This document shows, piece by piece, positions 8,804 through 16,614 of a DNA stretch of 19,634 bases (position 1 is the first letter of the stretch; each line of letters begins with the position of its first letter). The stretch is from an uncultured Clostridia bacterium (GTDB taxonomy: Bacteria; Bacillota; Clostridia; Christensenellales; Borkfalkiaceae), in contig CALWBJ010000170.1 of NCBI GenBank assembly GCA_944376035.1, positions 1 to 19,634 of the forward strand. Direction: 5' to 3'. The position numbers were made by a program, and so were the translations under genes. The notes under the pieces were generated by a model. It was given only the letters and a program-made list of their open reading frames with translations, was not told the origin of the DNA and did no database searches.

Positions 8804-9742
8804 TCAGTACTCCACATCCTCCACTTTACGCGTAAGCCATTTGGTGAAAGCAAGTATCGGGAATCCCAGAACGGTAAAGAACAAGCCGGCAGCCGCGGCG
8901 TATTCAAGATTGGTAACGGTCAGAACTTTTTCGAACAGCCAATATGCAATGGTATAAGTCCCGTATTCGCCTTTTGTGAAAATAAGTATTGGCCCGCTCG
9001 ATGTAAATATACTAAGCACCGATGTTATGATTGATACGGCGATTATAGGCCACACAAGCGGAACAAGTATGGAAACAAGTTCGCGCATGGGCTTGACCCC
9101 GTCTATCTGCGCGGACTCGATTATCTCCACGGGAACACGCTTCATGGCGTTCGAGGTCAGAAGAAAACTCGTAAGCCCTGTCCAGAGATTATAAAAAAGC
9201 ATTGTCTTCATTGCATATTCGCTCGAACCTATAAGATTGGGAAGTTTTGCGCCGAAATAACTGAAAACACTTGCTAAAAGTCCGCTGCTCTCCGCCGCTA
9301 TTATATATTTGAACAGAGTTGCCATAACCATGGTAGGAATTATAGCGGGAAGATAAAACATAAACCTGAACACTTTATAAGCGGGCATCTTTTTATAGAA
9401 AAAATATCCGACAATAATGTTGAGCGGTTGTAAAACGAAAAAGCCGAAAGCAAAAAAGGTCAGCGTGTTAATCGTCGCCTCTTTAAGAAGCGCCTCGCCC
9501 CCACCGAAACCCTCTATAAAAATATTCTCGAAATTGTAAGTCGTCCATTCCACGATATTCGTTCCCGGCACAGTGCGTTGAAATGCCATCAGAATGGAGT
9601 TTATGTTTGTCAGAAAATAAAAGACAAACCAGTGTAAAACCGGCCAGGCCAGAAATGTGATTATAAATATCTTTCTGGATGCGGCCGCAGAAATAGGTTT
9701 TTTTACTTTGCATGCGCCGCCAGACGTCCTCTGCTCGTTCAA
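8804..9742 (-). CDS. Sugar ABC transporter permease, MalF type
   Basis: This is a 312-residue membrane protein with about six hydrophobic segments and the EAA loop VEIIESAQIDGVKPMRELVS followed by ILVP. It forms the channel together with the MalG-type subunit encoded just downstream. The start codon is TTG at 9742, because a perfect AAGGAGG lies eight bases upstream and the first in-frame ATG is around residue 52. It is the first gene of the transporter operon, reading away from the AraC-type regulator, with a promoter about 30 bases upstream. Its last 32 residues are the template that exposes the permease remnant fused to the DUF4091 gene. Confidence 0.92.
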   Translation of the reverse strand: MNEQRTSGGACKVKKPISAAASRKIFIITFLAWPVLHWFVFYFLTNINSILMAFQRTVPGTNIVEWTTYNFENIFIEGFGGGEALLKEATINTLTFFAFGFFVLQPLNIIVGYFFYKKMPAYKVFRFMFYLPAIIPTMVMATLFKYIIAAESSGLLASVFSYFGAKLPNLIGSSEYAMKTMLFYNLWTGLTSFLLTSNAMKRVPVEIIESAQIDGVKPMRELVSILVPLVWPIIAVSIITSVLSIFTSSGPILIFTKGEYGTYTIAYWLFEKVLTVTNLEYAAAAGLFFTVLGFPILAFTKWLTRKVEDVEY

Positions 9743-9750
9743 GACCCTTT

Positions 9751-9757
9751 CCTCCTT
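9751..9757 (-). promoter_or_regulatory. Ribosome-binding site that fixes a TTG start
   Basis: The minus strand reads AAGGAGG here, eight bases before the TTG at 9742-9740. No upstream ATG or GTG in frame is placed as well, so this site decides the unusual start codon of the MalF-type permease. Confidence 0.8.
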
Positions 9758-9773
9758 TTTGTATTACGCGACC

Positions 9774-9802
9774 ATTATAACAGACCCAAAAATTACTGTA
9801 AA
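9774..9802 (-). promoter_or_regulatory. Sigma-A-type promoter of the ABC transporter operon
   Basis: On the minus strand the -35 box TTTACA (9802-9797) and the -10 box TATAAT (9779-9774) are separated by exactly 17 bases. Transcription would start near 9767, leaving a short leader of about 25 bases before the TTG start. The -35 box overlaps the edge of operator-like repeat A by two bases, an arrangement typical of AraC-family activation. Confidence 0.75.
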
Positions 9803-9840
9803 TATCTAAATCGGCTAATTGCATATACTTTTTGGATAAA
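9801..9840. promoter_or_regulatory. Operator-like direct repeat A, beside the transporter -35 box
   Basis: This 40-base element matches repeat B at 29 of 40 positions. Identical blocks are AATATCTAAA, CGGC, GCATAT and TTTTT in the same order and spacing. Two conserved sub-sites about two helical turns apart fit an AraC-family monomer with two helix-turn-helix motifs. It adjoins the promoter of the importer operon, so the divergently encoded AraC protein is the obvious candidate ligand. Confidence 0.6.
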
Positions 9841-9873
9841 TTAGTCGCGTAAAACCACTCAAAACTTGCCAAT

Positions 9874-9913
9874 AATATCTAAAACGGCAATGAGCATATC
9901 TTTTTTTATCAAA
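9874..9913. promoter_or_regulatory. Operator-like direct repeat B, upstream of the araC-type gene promoter
   Basis: This is the second copy of the same element in the same orientation, offset by 73 bases from repeat A, close to seven helical turns. It ends about 14 bases before the likely -35 box of the regulator gene, so it could serve in autoregulation or in looping with repeat A. Confidence 0.6.
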
Positions 9914-9927
9914 AAAGCATTTATTGC

Positions 9928-9956
9928 TTGCAATTTCATCCGACATATTATACAAT
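9928..9956 (+). promoter_or_regulatory. Probable promoter of the AraC-type regulator gene
   Basis: TTGCAA at 9928-9933 and TACAAT at 9951-9956 are 17 bases apart. An alternative pair is TTGCTT at 9924 with TATTAT at 9946. Transcription would start near 9963, ahead of the SD AAAGGAG at 9974-9980. Confidence 0.5.
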
Positions 9957-9986
9957 CGAATAAATAAGGTCTTAAAGGAGTATTAA

Positions 9987-10847
9987 ATGACTAGAACACC
10001 CGTTTGCATAAAAAGTAATCAGTTTACTATTTACGACGATTACAACGCTTCTATTCCCGAATTTAAATTAAAACTTTATTCGGTATGGAACGTAGCGAGA
10101 GAAACGACGTATACAGCCCGAAGAGACGAAAATCTCGGCGATAATTTTTTCGGATGCTTCAGAACAATTTCAGGTAAGGCAACAATAACCACCGTAGACG
10201 GGACTTTCCTCATGAAACCGCACGACCTCATTATTGTTAAGTACAAAGACATAATTAAATACTCGGCATTAGAAGGTATATGGGAATATACCTGCTATAA
10301 TTTTTATGTCGATCAACTGCCTGTCGATCAACTGCCCTTTTTCGAACTAAATACCACCTACAATATTCCAATGACCATTCTTGAAAACGAAACCAATCAG
10401 GAAATGTTTTCTCTGATGAATTTTTATAACGAAATAAATATACTGCTTACCGACTCGCTTTTTCACGAACTGTATCTGCGTTGGATAAAATACTACAATG
10501 ACAAAAAAATATTCCAGTTCCCGCATTATAACGAAATTCTTAATATTGTAGATTATATAGAGCGCAATATATCGGAAATAGAGCATATAGATGAACTTGC
10601 TAAAAAATGCTATTTATCCCCAAGGCAATTCCGCACTATTTTCAAACAGATGACAAGCGAATCGCCAAAATCTTACATATGCAAACTCAAACTTAAAAAA
10701 GTAGCCTCCTTGCTAATAACCACAACAATGAATCTTAACGCTATCGCTATAGAAATGAAATATTCCTCGCCTTTCCAGATGAGCAGGGATTTTAAAAAAC
10801 TTTTCGGAATGTCGCCCAAACAGTACAGAGAAAAATCGCAGCAATAA
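9987..10847 (+). CDS. AraC-family transcriptional regulator
   Basis: The 286-residue protein has an N-terminal cupin-like sensor half (residues about 25-120, with GCFRTISGKATITTVDG and LMKPHDLIIV) and a C-terminal pair of helix-turn-helix motifs (about 185-285, with IDELAKKCYLSPRQFRTIFK and the closing MSPKQYRE). Such proteins bind a sugar in the cupin and switch transport and catabolic genes. SD AAAGGAG lies six bases before the ATG. It is divergent from the ABC importer and directly upstream of a GH20 gene, so it probably controls both through the direct repeats in the intergenic region. An oddity is the tandem VDQLP-VDQLP at residues 108-117, made by a near-perfect 15-base duplication. Confidence 0.92.
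   Translation: MTRTPVCIKSNQFTIYDDYNASIPEFKLKLYSVWNVARETTYTARRDENLGDNFFGCFRTISGKATITTVDGTFLMKPHDLIIVKYKDIIKYSALEGIWEYTCYNFYVDQLPVDQLPFFELNTTYNIPMTILENETNQEMFSLMNFYNEINILLTDSLFHELYLRWIKYYNDKKIFQFPHYNEILNIVDYIERNISEIEHIDELAKKCYLSPRQFRTIFKQMTSESPKSYICKLKLKKVASLLITTTMNLNAIAIEMKYSSPFQMSRDFKKLFGMSPKQYREKSQQ
10308..10337 (+). repeat. 15-base tandem duplication inside the AraC-type gene
   Basis: Two adjacent 15-base units (10308-10322 and 10323-10337) differ only in their last base and encode VDQLP twice. The duplication keeps the frame and falls between the cupin half and the linker, where extra residues may be tolerated. Confidence 0.9.
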
Positions 10848-10905
10848 CAATTTAAATCTTTAAAATCTTTTAAATAAAATCACATTGATAATCATGGGAG
10901 AAATT

Positions 10906-12498
10906 ATGGATAAAACGGATAACGGTTATTTCGGAGTTATGTTAGACCTTTCAAACGCCTGTGTGATGAAACCGGAAAAAGTTAAAGAATATGCTTTCTA
11001 CTTAAAAAAAATGGGCTACAATATGATACAACTGTACACCGAAGATACTTACGAAGTGGACGGAGAGCCTTATTTCGGATATCTTCGCGGCGGGTATACA
11101 AAAAGCGAACTGAAAGACATAGTATCTTACTGCGACAAAATCGGAATGGAAGTCATTCCCTGTATTGAAGGGCTTGCGCATTTAAGTACAGTATTTTACT
11201 GGAAAGATTACGCCGCCATAAACGACGCGGACGATATTCTTCTCGCAGATGATGAAAGAACCTATCTGCTTTTTGAAAATATATTCCGCACGCTGAGAGA
11301 ATGTTTTACCTCGCATAAAGTAAACCTCGGCCTCGACGAAGCGCACAATCTCGGGCTCGGTAACTACCTGAAAAAACACGGCTATACCGATAAAGCGGAA
11401 ATATTTGCAAGGCACTTGAAAAAACTCGCGGAAATTGCTAAGCGTTATGACTTTGCGCCCATGATATGGTCAGATATGTTATTCCGTGTCGCGGGCGGAG
11501 ATTACTACAACGTGGACGTCGAAAAATTCCGATCCGCCTCGGAACTCATACCCGACGATGTTTCTCTTATTTACTGGGAATATTTTTTCTACAAATCCGA
11601 ACAGTACGAAAAAACCATTGACATTCATAAAAATTTAAAAAACGAACTCTGGTATGCGGGCGCGGTACATACTTACATAGGTTTCACTGCAAGTAACGAA
11701 ATGTCGAACGCAACCTTACTCCCCGCAATGCAGGCATGTAAAAACAAGGGCGTTAAAAATATTCTCATAACCCTTTGGGGCGCGGGAGAATGTTCTTATT
11801 TCTTGGCGCTCCCTTCACTATGTTACGCGCGTTGCGTTTATGAAGGAATAACTGACGAAAAGATTATAAAAGAGCGTTTCCGCGACGCCGTAGGAGAAGA
11901 CTACGACAATATTATAGGCCTTGACGCCGCCAACACTCTCGCCATGGACTACCTTACCGCTCCCGAAGTGGATTTCAGCCGTTACGTGGTCTATCAGGAT
12001 ATTTTTAACGGTTATTTTGATACGGTGCTTAAAGAAAATTCGGTAAAAGAATACCTAAAAAAAGCCGAACAGTTTGAAATATTAAAAAAGACTAGTAGGT
12101 TTAAATACCTTTTCGATACTCAGATACAACTGCTCGAACTTATGTACCTTAAACATGACCTGGGCATACTTCTGCGTCGCGCATATAAAAATAAGGATAA
12201 AAAAGAACTTGATAAACTTTACTCGCGCATAATTGAATGCGCGGACGCCGCCGATAAGTTTTACCATGCGTTCAGAACGCAATGGTTTACGGAAAACAAG
12301 CCCAACTCTTTCGATATCAACGATTTAAAACTCGGCGGTTTAATAAAAAGACTTTTATCCTGCGCCGAAAGAGTCAAGGATTATACAGACGGCAAAATTG
12401 AAAAAATAGACGAACTCGAACAGGATTTATTGCCATTTAACGGCACGGGTCAGACCTTTTTGTTCTGGCAGAAAATCGCTACCGTAAACAGACTGTAA
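10906..12498 (+). CDS. Family 20 glycoside hydrolase (exo-beta-N-acetylhexosaminidase)
   Basis: The 530-residue protein is a TIM-barrel enzyme of the GH20 type, which removes terminal beta-linked GlcNAc or GalNAc by substrate-assisted catalysis. The Asp-Glu pair that polarises the acetamido group and donates the proton is seen in GLDEAHNLGLG (D144, E145 in this numbering), and ITLWGAGE matches the conserved Trp loop later in the barrel. The motif resembles the compact streptococcal GcnA/GH20C group. About 200 C-terminal residues are helical. There is no signal peptide, so it should act in the cytoplasm on imported sugars. The ATG at 10906 is chosen because GGGAG lies five bases upstream; in-frame TTG (10885) and ATG (10894) starts are less well placed. 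It follows the regulator by 58 bases with no terminator between, and is probably cotranscribed. Confidence 0.88.
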   Translation: MDKTDNGYFGVMLDLSNACVMKPEKVKEYAFYLKKMGYNMIQLYTEDTYEVDGEPYFGYLRGGYTKSELKDIVSYCDKIGMEVIPCIEGLAHLSTVFYWKDYAAINDADDILLADDERTYLLFENIFRTLRECFTSHKVNLGLDEAHNLGLGNYLKKHGYTDKAEIFARHLKKLAEIAKRYDFAPMIWSDMLFRVAGGDYYNVDVEKFRSASELIPDDVSLIYWEYFFYKSEQYEKTIDIHKNLKNELWYAGAVHTYIGFTASNEMSNATLLPAMQACKNKGVKNILITLWGAGECSYFLALPSLCYARCVYEGITDEKIIKERFRDAVGEDYDNIIGLDAANTLAMDYLTAPEVDFSRYVVYQDIFNGYFDTVLKENSVKEYLKKAEQFEILKKTSRFKYLFDTQIQLLELMYLKHDLGILLRRAYKNKDKKELDKLYSRIIECADAADKFYHAFRTQWFTENKPNSFDINDLKLGGLIKRLLSCAERVKDYTDGKIEKIDELEQDLLPFNGTGQTFLFWQKIATVNRL

Positions 12499-12594
12499 AA
12501 TATAATACATAATTTGCATTTAATATTTTTAATTAAACTATTAAATTTAAGTATTTTACGTAAAATATTTTATTCGGATACTGTATATAAGCCT

Positions 12595-12632
12595 CCGTCC
12601 CGCGGGCAAATGCCCGCGGGACGGTAATTTTT
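12595..12632 (+). terminator. Strong rho-independent terminator after the GH20 gene
   Basis: A perfect 13-base-pair GC-rich stem (CCGTCCCGCGGGC pairing with 12612-12624) closes a four-base loop and is followed by TAATTTTT on the plus strand. The minus-strand side lacks a U run, so it mainly ends the araC-GH20 transcript, although the stem may also slow the convergent esterase transcript. The surrounding gap 12499-12713 is otherwise AT-rich, with a 16-base palindrome centred near 12559 and no gene. Confidence 0.85.
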
Positions 12633-12713
12633 AAACGTAAACATTGTTTTTATCGGTATATGAAAAGTAAAATTTTATCTACAGAATTATTTAATAATAC
12701 ACCATTATGAAAT

Positions 12714-13793
12714 TTATCGGAAAAACGCCGATACGCCTATGATATTCAAAAATTCGTCTGCCGCGTGTTTGCAACCGCAATCGTTCGGATGTTCGCCGTA
12801 TATGGCTTTCGAAGGCTCTTTCGGGTCGCTTAAAGCGGCGGCGAAATCGAACACATATTCGGTATATGCGGAAAGTTTTTCTTTTATATAAGAATTGATT
12901 TCCAGCCTCATATTCTCGAACGTTCCTTCAAAGTTAAAGGGCGGAACGGTAAAAATTCCGACTTTTTTATTTTTTTCTTTAAGAATTTTGACAACGGTCA
13001 GTAAATCGTTTTGTATCTCTTTTACGGTTCTTCCTTGCAGAATATCGTTTATTCCGAAACAGACGTTGATAAAATCTCCGCTTTCAGCCGAGTCCAGCCA
13101 GACGCCGCAGGACGCCGCGTCCTGCGCTCTGCCGTGCCCTAACCCTATATTCCAGACGCCCGCTTCGTTTACGGCTTTTTCACCTATAAGAGCCGCCCAG
13201 AATTTATAACCGTCAAACCGCGTTTCAAGTCCCTGCGTTATGGAGTCTCCGAGAAAAACGATTTTTTTCTCAATCGGTCTGTCGCTCGCTACCATACAAG
13301 GCTGCGGAAAAGCGTTGCAGTCGGTAAAGCCCTTATCTGTAAGTACCTGTGCCGGAATTATCTTGTCGGGTGTGTAGGGAAACTTTTTCCCTTTTACCGT
13401 CCACTCGAAAACCACATATCCGTCCTGCACGTCAAGTAAAACGGAATCGCTCCAAAACTCTTCGCCCTCTTTTACTGTCTTTTGCGCTTGGCCGTCAAAC
13501 AAAAGAGATTTTAATCCTTCACCGCCGAAATTTTTGTAATCGCCGTCAAAACAGCCGACTTTTGCCGACAGAATATTGAAATTTCCGCCCTTTAAGTTAG
13601 CACGCGAATTTTTCCCGTCGTAAAAAGTGCTGAACGTATTATTTGAAAAATAAAATCTATAATTATATTTTCCCGCAACCGAGACTTTATAAAATATTCT
13701 CGATGTAATCGTCTTTTCTTCATTTAAAAAAAGCGTATCGTTATTACACGTCCCCGCAAAAGTATTGGAAAAAAAACCTTGGCAATTTTTCAT
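12714..13793 (-). CDS. SGNH/GDSL-type esterase with an N-terminal beta domain
   Basis: Residues 1-165 form a beta-rich domain of unknown fold. Residues about 177-350 are an SGNH hydrolase: block I LGDSITQG with nucleophile Ser184, block II around NIGLGHG, block III GIND with Asn249, and block V His335 in EHPND. The Asp normally three residues before the catalytic His is Tyr332 here (YGEH), so the triad is not canonical. The enzyme class removes acetyl or other acyl esters, often from sugars. There is no signal peptide, so it is probably cytoplasmic. It follows the mannosidase by 22 bases in the same direction and could deacylate the imported glycan. The SD is weak (AGGA about 15 bases upstream), so the start is less certain than the rest. 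Confidence 0.82.
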   Translation of the reverse strand: MKNCQGFFSNTFAGTCNNDTLFLNEEKTITSRIFYKVSVAGKYNYRFYFSNNTFSTFYDGKNSRANLKGGNFNILSAKVGCFDGDYKNFGGEGLKSLLFDGQAQKTVKEGEEFWSDSVLLDVQDGYVVFEWTVKGKKFPYTPDKIIPAQVLTDKGFTDCNAFPQPCMVASDRPIEKKIVFLGDSITQGLETRFDGYKFWAALIGEKAVNEAGVWNIGLGHGRAQDAASCGVWLDSAESGDFINVCFGINDILQGRTVKEIQNDLLTVVKILKEKNKKVGIFTVPPFNFEGTFENMRLEINSYIKEKLSAYTEYVFDFAAALSDPKEPSKAIYGEHPNDCGCKHAADEFLNIIGVSAFFR

Positions 13794-13815
13794 TTATAAC
13801 TATTTATTCCTATCC

Positions 13816-16309
13816 TTATAATTTCTCTTTTTCGTCCGTCTTTTCACCCGTCTTTTCACCCATCGCGTCCGTCTCGGTAATTCCTTCTGCCGAAATGACG
13901 AATGTTTTAAATTGATAACCGTTCAGATGAATTTTTTTATTGGCGGCAAATTTCCCTACCGTAAGCGCGGTATCGACGGGAGTTTCGTCCGAGTTATAAA
14001 CGCGCACGGTATAATTCCCGTTTTCTTCCGCCTTGAAACACTCTGTCACCGAAGCGGGGTGCGACAGATTAACAAGCGGAAAATCTTCTTTTTTCTCGTT
14101 CACGGGGAAAAAGTTTATACTCTGTAAAGGCTGCCTCAGCGTGAGACTGATTCTTTCGGCATTTTCTTTTATATATTCTGTTCTTCCGCCCGTTAAGGCA
14201 AATCGGAAATTCCTTTCACCCTGATCCATTCGGTAAGTAAACCTGTCGGAAGGAACAACCTTTCTGTCGAGAATGGGCTCGGCACTGTAAGCGCAGCCGC
14301 TGAGCATGGTGCAACCGAGCGTTCCGTCCTTATAATCTAAACCGTAAGTACCGAAACTCATTACAGAAAGCGAGTATCCGTCTTTTGACAAAACGGTGTA
14401 ATCCTGTACGGCACGCTCGTCACCGTCGGCGTCTATAACGTACCTGCAAAACATACTCTTTCCCTCTGCGACCGCATCTTTTTCAACGCCCGCAAATGCA
14501 ATTTTAACTTTACAGTCTTTTTCTGCATTAAAAAGGTCGATTTTTATATCGAGAACGTCGTCCTCTTTATTGACGCCGTAACATACTCTAACCCTCGAAA
14601 AACCGTGAATAAAATAACATTCCGCAACAGTCTTTATCGGACCGTCCTCAATAATTTTCACTTTTGAAACTTCTTTCGGGTCGGTTTTAAGGAAATCCGC
14701 CGTTTCCTGAGCGGTCATTATCCTGAATTCGCCCGTTTTTTCCTTAAAAGAGTTAAACTCGAATCCCCACGGGTCGAAGCAATTGGAAATTATGTTTATT
14801 TTTGCGCTCCCTTCTTTAAGATATTCTTTTCCGCTTATTCTGAACGAGTCGATAAGACCGGTGTTTCTGTTTATTTTCACCACGGAATTTTTACCTTTGA
14901 GCAAGACGTAATCTCCCTCGCCCTGACCGTCGTGCACGGGTCTGAGTTTATTGTCCTTTACGAAAAAGCATTTGTATCTCTTTACCGAAAAAGCCCCTGC
15001 CGTCGCATTAAAGGCAATTTTTTTACGCCAATCCAAAGGCACGTCGCTGCTTTCGCGCACAAGTTGAACGGGTATTTGTTTTTCGCCGTCGTACAGCACG
15101 GGATATTTTCTGTTTTCTATATCCCAGCCCTGGTCGTCAAGCATAATCTCGCATTCCGCCACAGCGTTCACCTCGAAAGGATGCGGATTGAATATGAAAA
15201 TCGGGTACTCTCCGCTCTCTGCTTTCTTCTGACCTTTCAGAAGATAAAAAAGGCACTCCGTTCTTACTTTTTCCGTCTCGTACAGACCGTGCCGCAACTG
15301 ATTGAAAAGGTCCGTCCTCCACTTCTTTTATGGAAGTTCCCGTTACCGAATCGTGAAACTGAACCTCTATCATATCCCTCTCGGCAGATTTGAGTTTATC
15401 GAAAGGATAATCTTTACCCGCCAGACTGCAAAATGCCGCCATTCTTTCGGCGGTGAAATATGCGTTTTCCAGACGGTTATATAGTTTTTTAACCTCATAT
15501 TCCGACGAATACGTTCCCTCGTTAGCCGTTCCTATGCTGTTATAGGTTTTCAGACCGTCTGTTTTTTTCAGTTCCTCGAAAAAGGCTTCGGGAGTGGAGT
15601 GAATAAATTCCGCTTGCGGATATTTTTCTTTAAGTTCTTCTATCTTTTTAAAGTCTTCCCTGGTCGCTCCGCCACCGTGATTGCCTACCCCCCAGAGACA
15701 CAACTGTAAATCCTGACCTTTAAGTTCGCTTAAAAGCCTCTCTATCGGTTCATCAACTTTTCCTTTCAGAGTACAGTATCCCTCTAACGCCCTGTATGCA
15801 ATCACTTTGCCGTTCGGACCTTCGAGATACATGCCTTTTCTGTCATTATCTTCCGAACCTCTGATATAAATCATGCTGTCGTAACCGAAATCGTTGACAA
15901 TCTGATAGAGACCTGGAGAATTGCCGGGACAGTCGTAGTTTATAACCGTCGTAGGGCGAACGAAATCATCGCCGAATTTTTCGGAAAAATATTTCAGCCC
16001 TGCCGATATCTGGCGAACCATACCCTCTCCGGAAGGAATATTACAGTCGGGTTGAAGATACCACCCCCCCGCTATATGCCATTTTTTCAGATGCACCAGC
16101 CTTTTTATGCGCTCAAACAACATTGGCGAGTAATTTTCTATCCATTCGTAAAGAATGGCTTCGTTATGACAAAAGACATAATTGTCGTATTCCTCGCAAA
16201 AATCGGCCGCCGCCGAAAAAGTGGATATGGCAGTGCCTATGCCTTCGTCTGTTCGCCACTGCCACACAGGGTCAATATGCGCGTTGCTGACAAGATGAAA
16301 CCTTATCAT
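13816..16309 (-). pseudogene. GH38 alpha-mannosidase broken by a one-base frameshift
   Basis: The first part (16309 to about 15308) encodes the catalytic domain: HIDPVWQW with zinc ligands His11 and Asp13, GGWYLQPDCNIPSGE, the nucleophile-region Asp126 in NYDCPGN, NHGGGATRED, and His319 in FHDSVTGTS. At 15305-15310 (AAAAGG on the plus strand) one extra base shifts the frame. Removing it restores EVEDG followed by FNQLRHGLYETEKVRTE and then a complete C-terminal beta domain to 13816, giving a protein of about 830 residues. Without correction the catalytic half runs 53 foreign residues and stops at 15137. SD GGGAGG lies four bases before the ATG. The intact enzyme would cleave terminal alpha-mannose in the cytoplasm. 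Everything on both sides is well preserved, so a sequencing error or a very recent mutation is likely. Confidence 0.88.
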
Positions 16310-16606
16310 AAATCCTCCCTGAAAATGATATTATGAAAATCAACCGCGAAAAACACATTCTTGCCGGACGGTAAAAAGCGAGTTATAATTTGTTTTGTAT
16401 TTTTTGTTTTTTTGTATTTTTATTTTTTTATTCTTTTATTTTTTTGCTATTATTTTTATTTTTTCGTGTTTTTGTGATTTTGTGATTTTTTAAAATCGCG
16501 CGGAAATACTTTTTAAAGAATTCCCGCGGCAATAATTTCCGAGTTAAAAAAACCTCGTCTCCTCGTTCTCTCTTTTTCTGAAACAAGGTGCATAACAATT
16601 AAGGAA
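16310..16606. other. Intergenic region with a T-rich tract and imperfect inverted repeat
   Basis: There is no gene here. On the plus strand about 16388-16490 is a low-complexity tract of T runs broken by single A, G or C bases, so the minus-strand leader ahead of the mannosidase is A-rich. At 16499-16528 an inverted repeat with 12 of 14 paired positions and a TT loop could be a weak terminator for the lyase transcript. The mannosidase SD lies at the left end. Confidence 0.5.
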
Positions 16607-16614
16607 TTATAGCA
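16606..16614 (-). promoter_or_regulatory. Possible extended -10 promoter overlapping the lyase stop codon
   Basis: The minus strand reads TGCTATAAT, an extended -10 element, and the stop codon TAA of the lyase gene is part of it. No good -35 box is seen 16-18 bases upstream. It could drive the mannosidase-esterase pair separately. Confidence 0.25.

Larger units (their letters stand above)
9764..9852. repeat. Nine-base inverted repeat flanking the transporter promoter
   Basis: TTACGCGAC at 9764-9772 and its exact reverse complement GTCGCGTAA at 9844-9852 bracket the promoter and repeat A, 80 bases apart. The first copy sits at the expected transcription start. It could be a pair of half-sites for a second regulator, but a nine-base match by chance in a region of this size is not rare. 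Confidence 0.35.

Noticed and set aside
8803..8907. A 35-residue N-terminal extension of the first MalG permease
   Set aside because: The extension only reads through the malF coding sequence in another frame; a good SD supports the start at 8802.
15137..15297. Overlap of two long reading frames in the mannosidase region, which could be read as two overlapping genes
   Set aside because: Only one frame in each half matches GH38. The 53-residue end of the first frame is low-quality Ser/Arg/Glu-rich sequence, and the TTG 'start' of the second is the Leu codon of a conserved QLRHGL stretch.
15303..15314. Programmed ribosomal frameshift in the mannosidase
   Set aside because: The needed shift is +1 at CCT-TTT-CAA; there is no -1 slippery heptamer, no in-frame stop at the shift and no obvious stimulating structure. 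GH38 enzymes are not known to use it.
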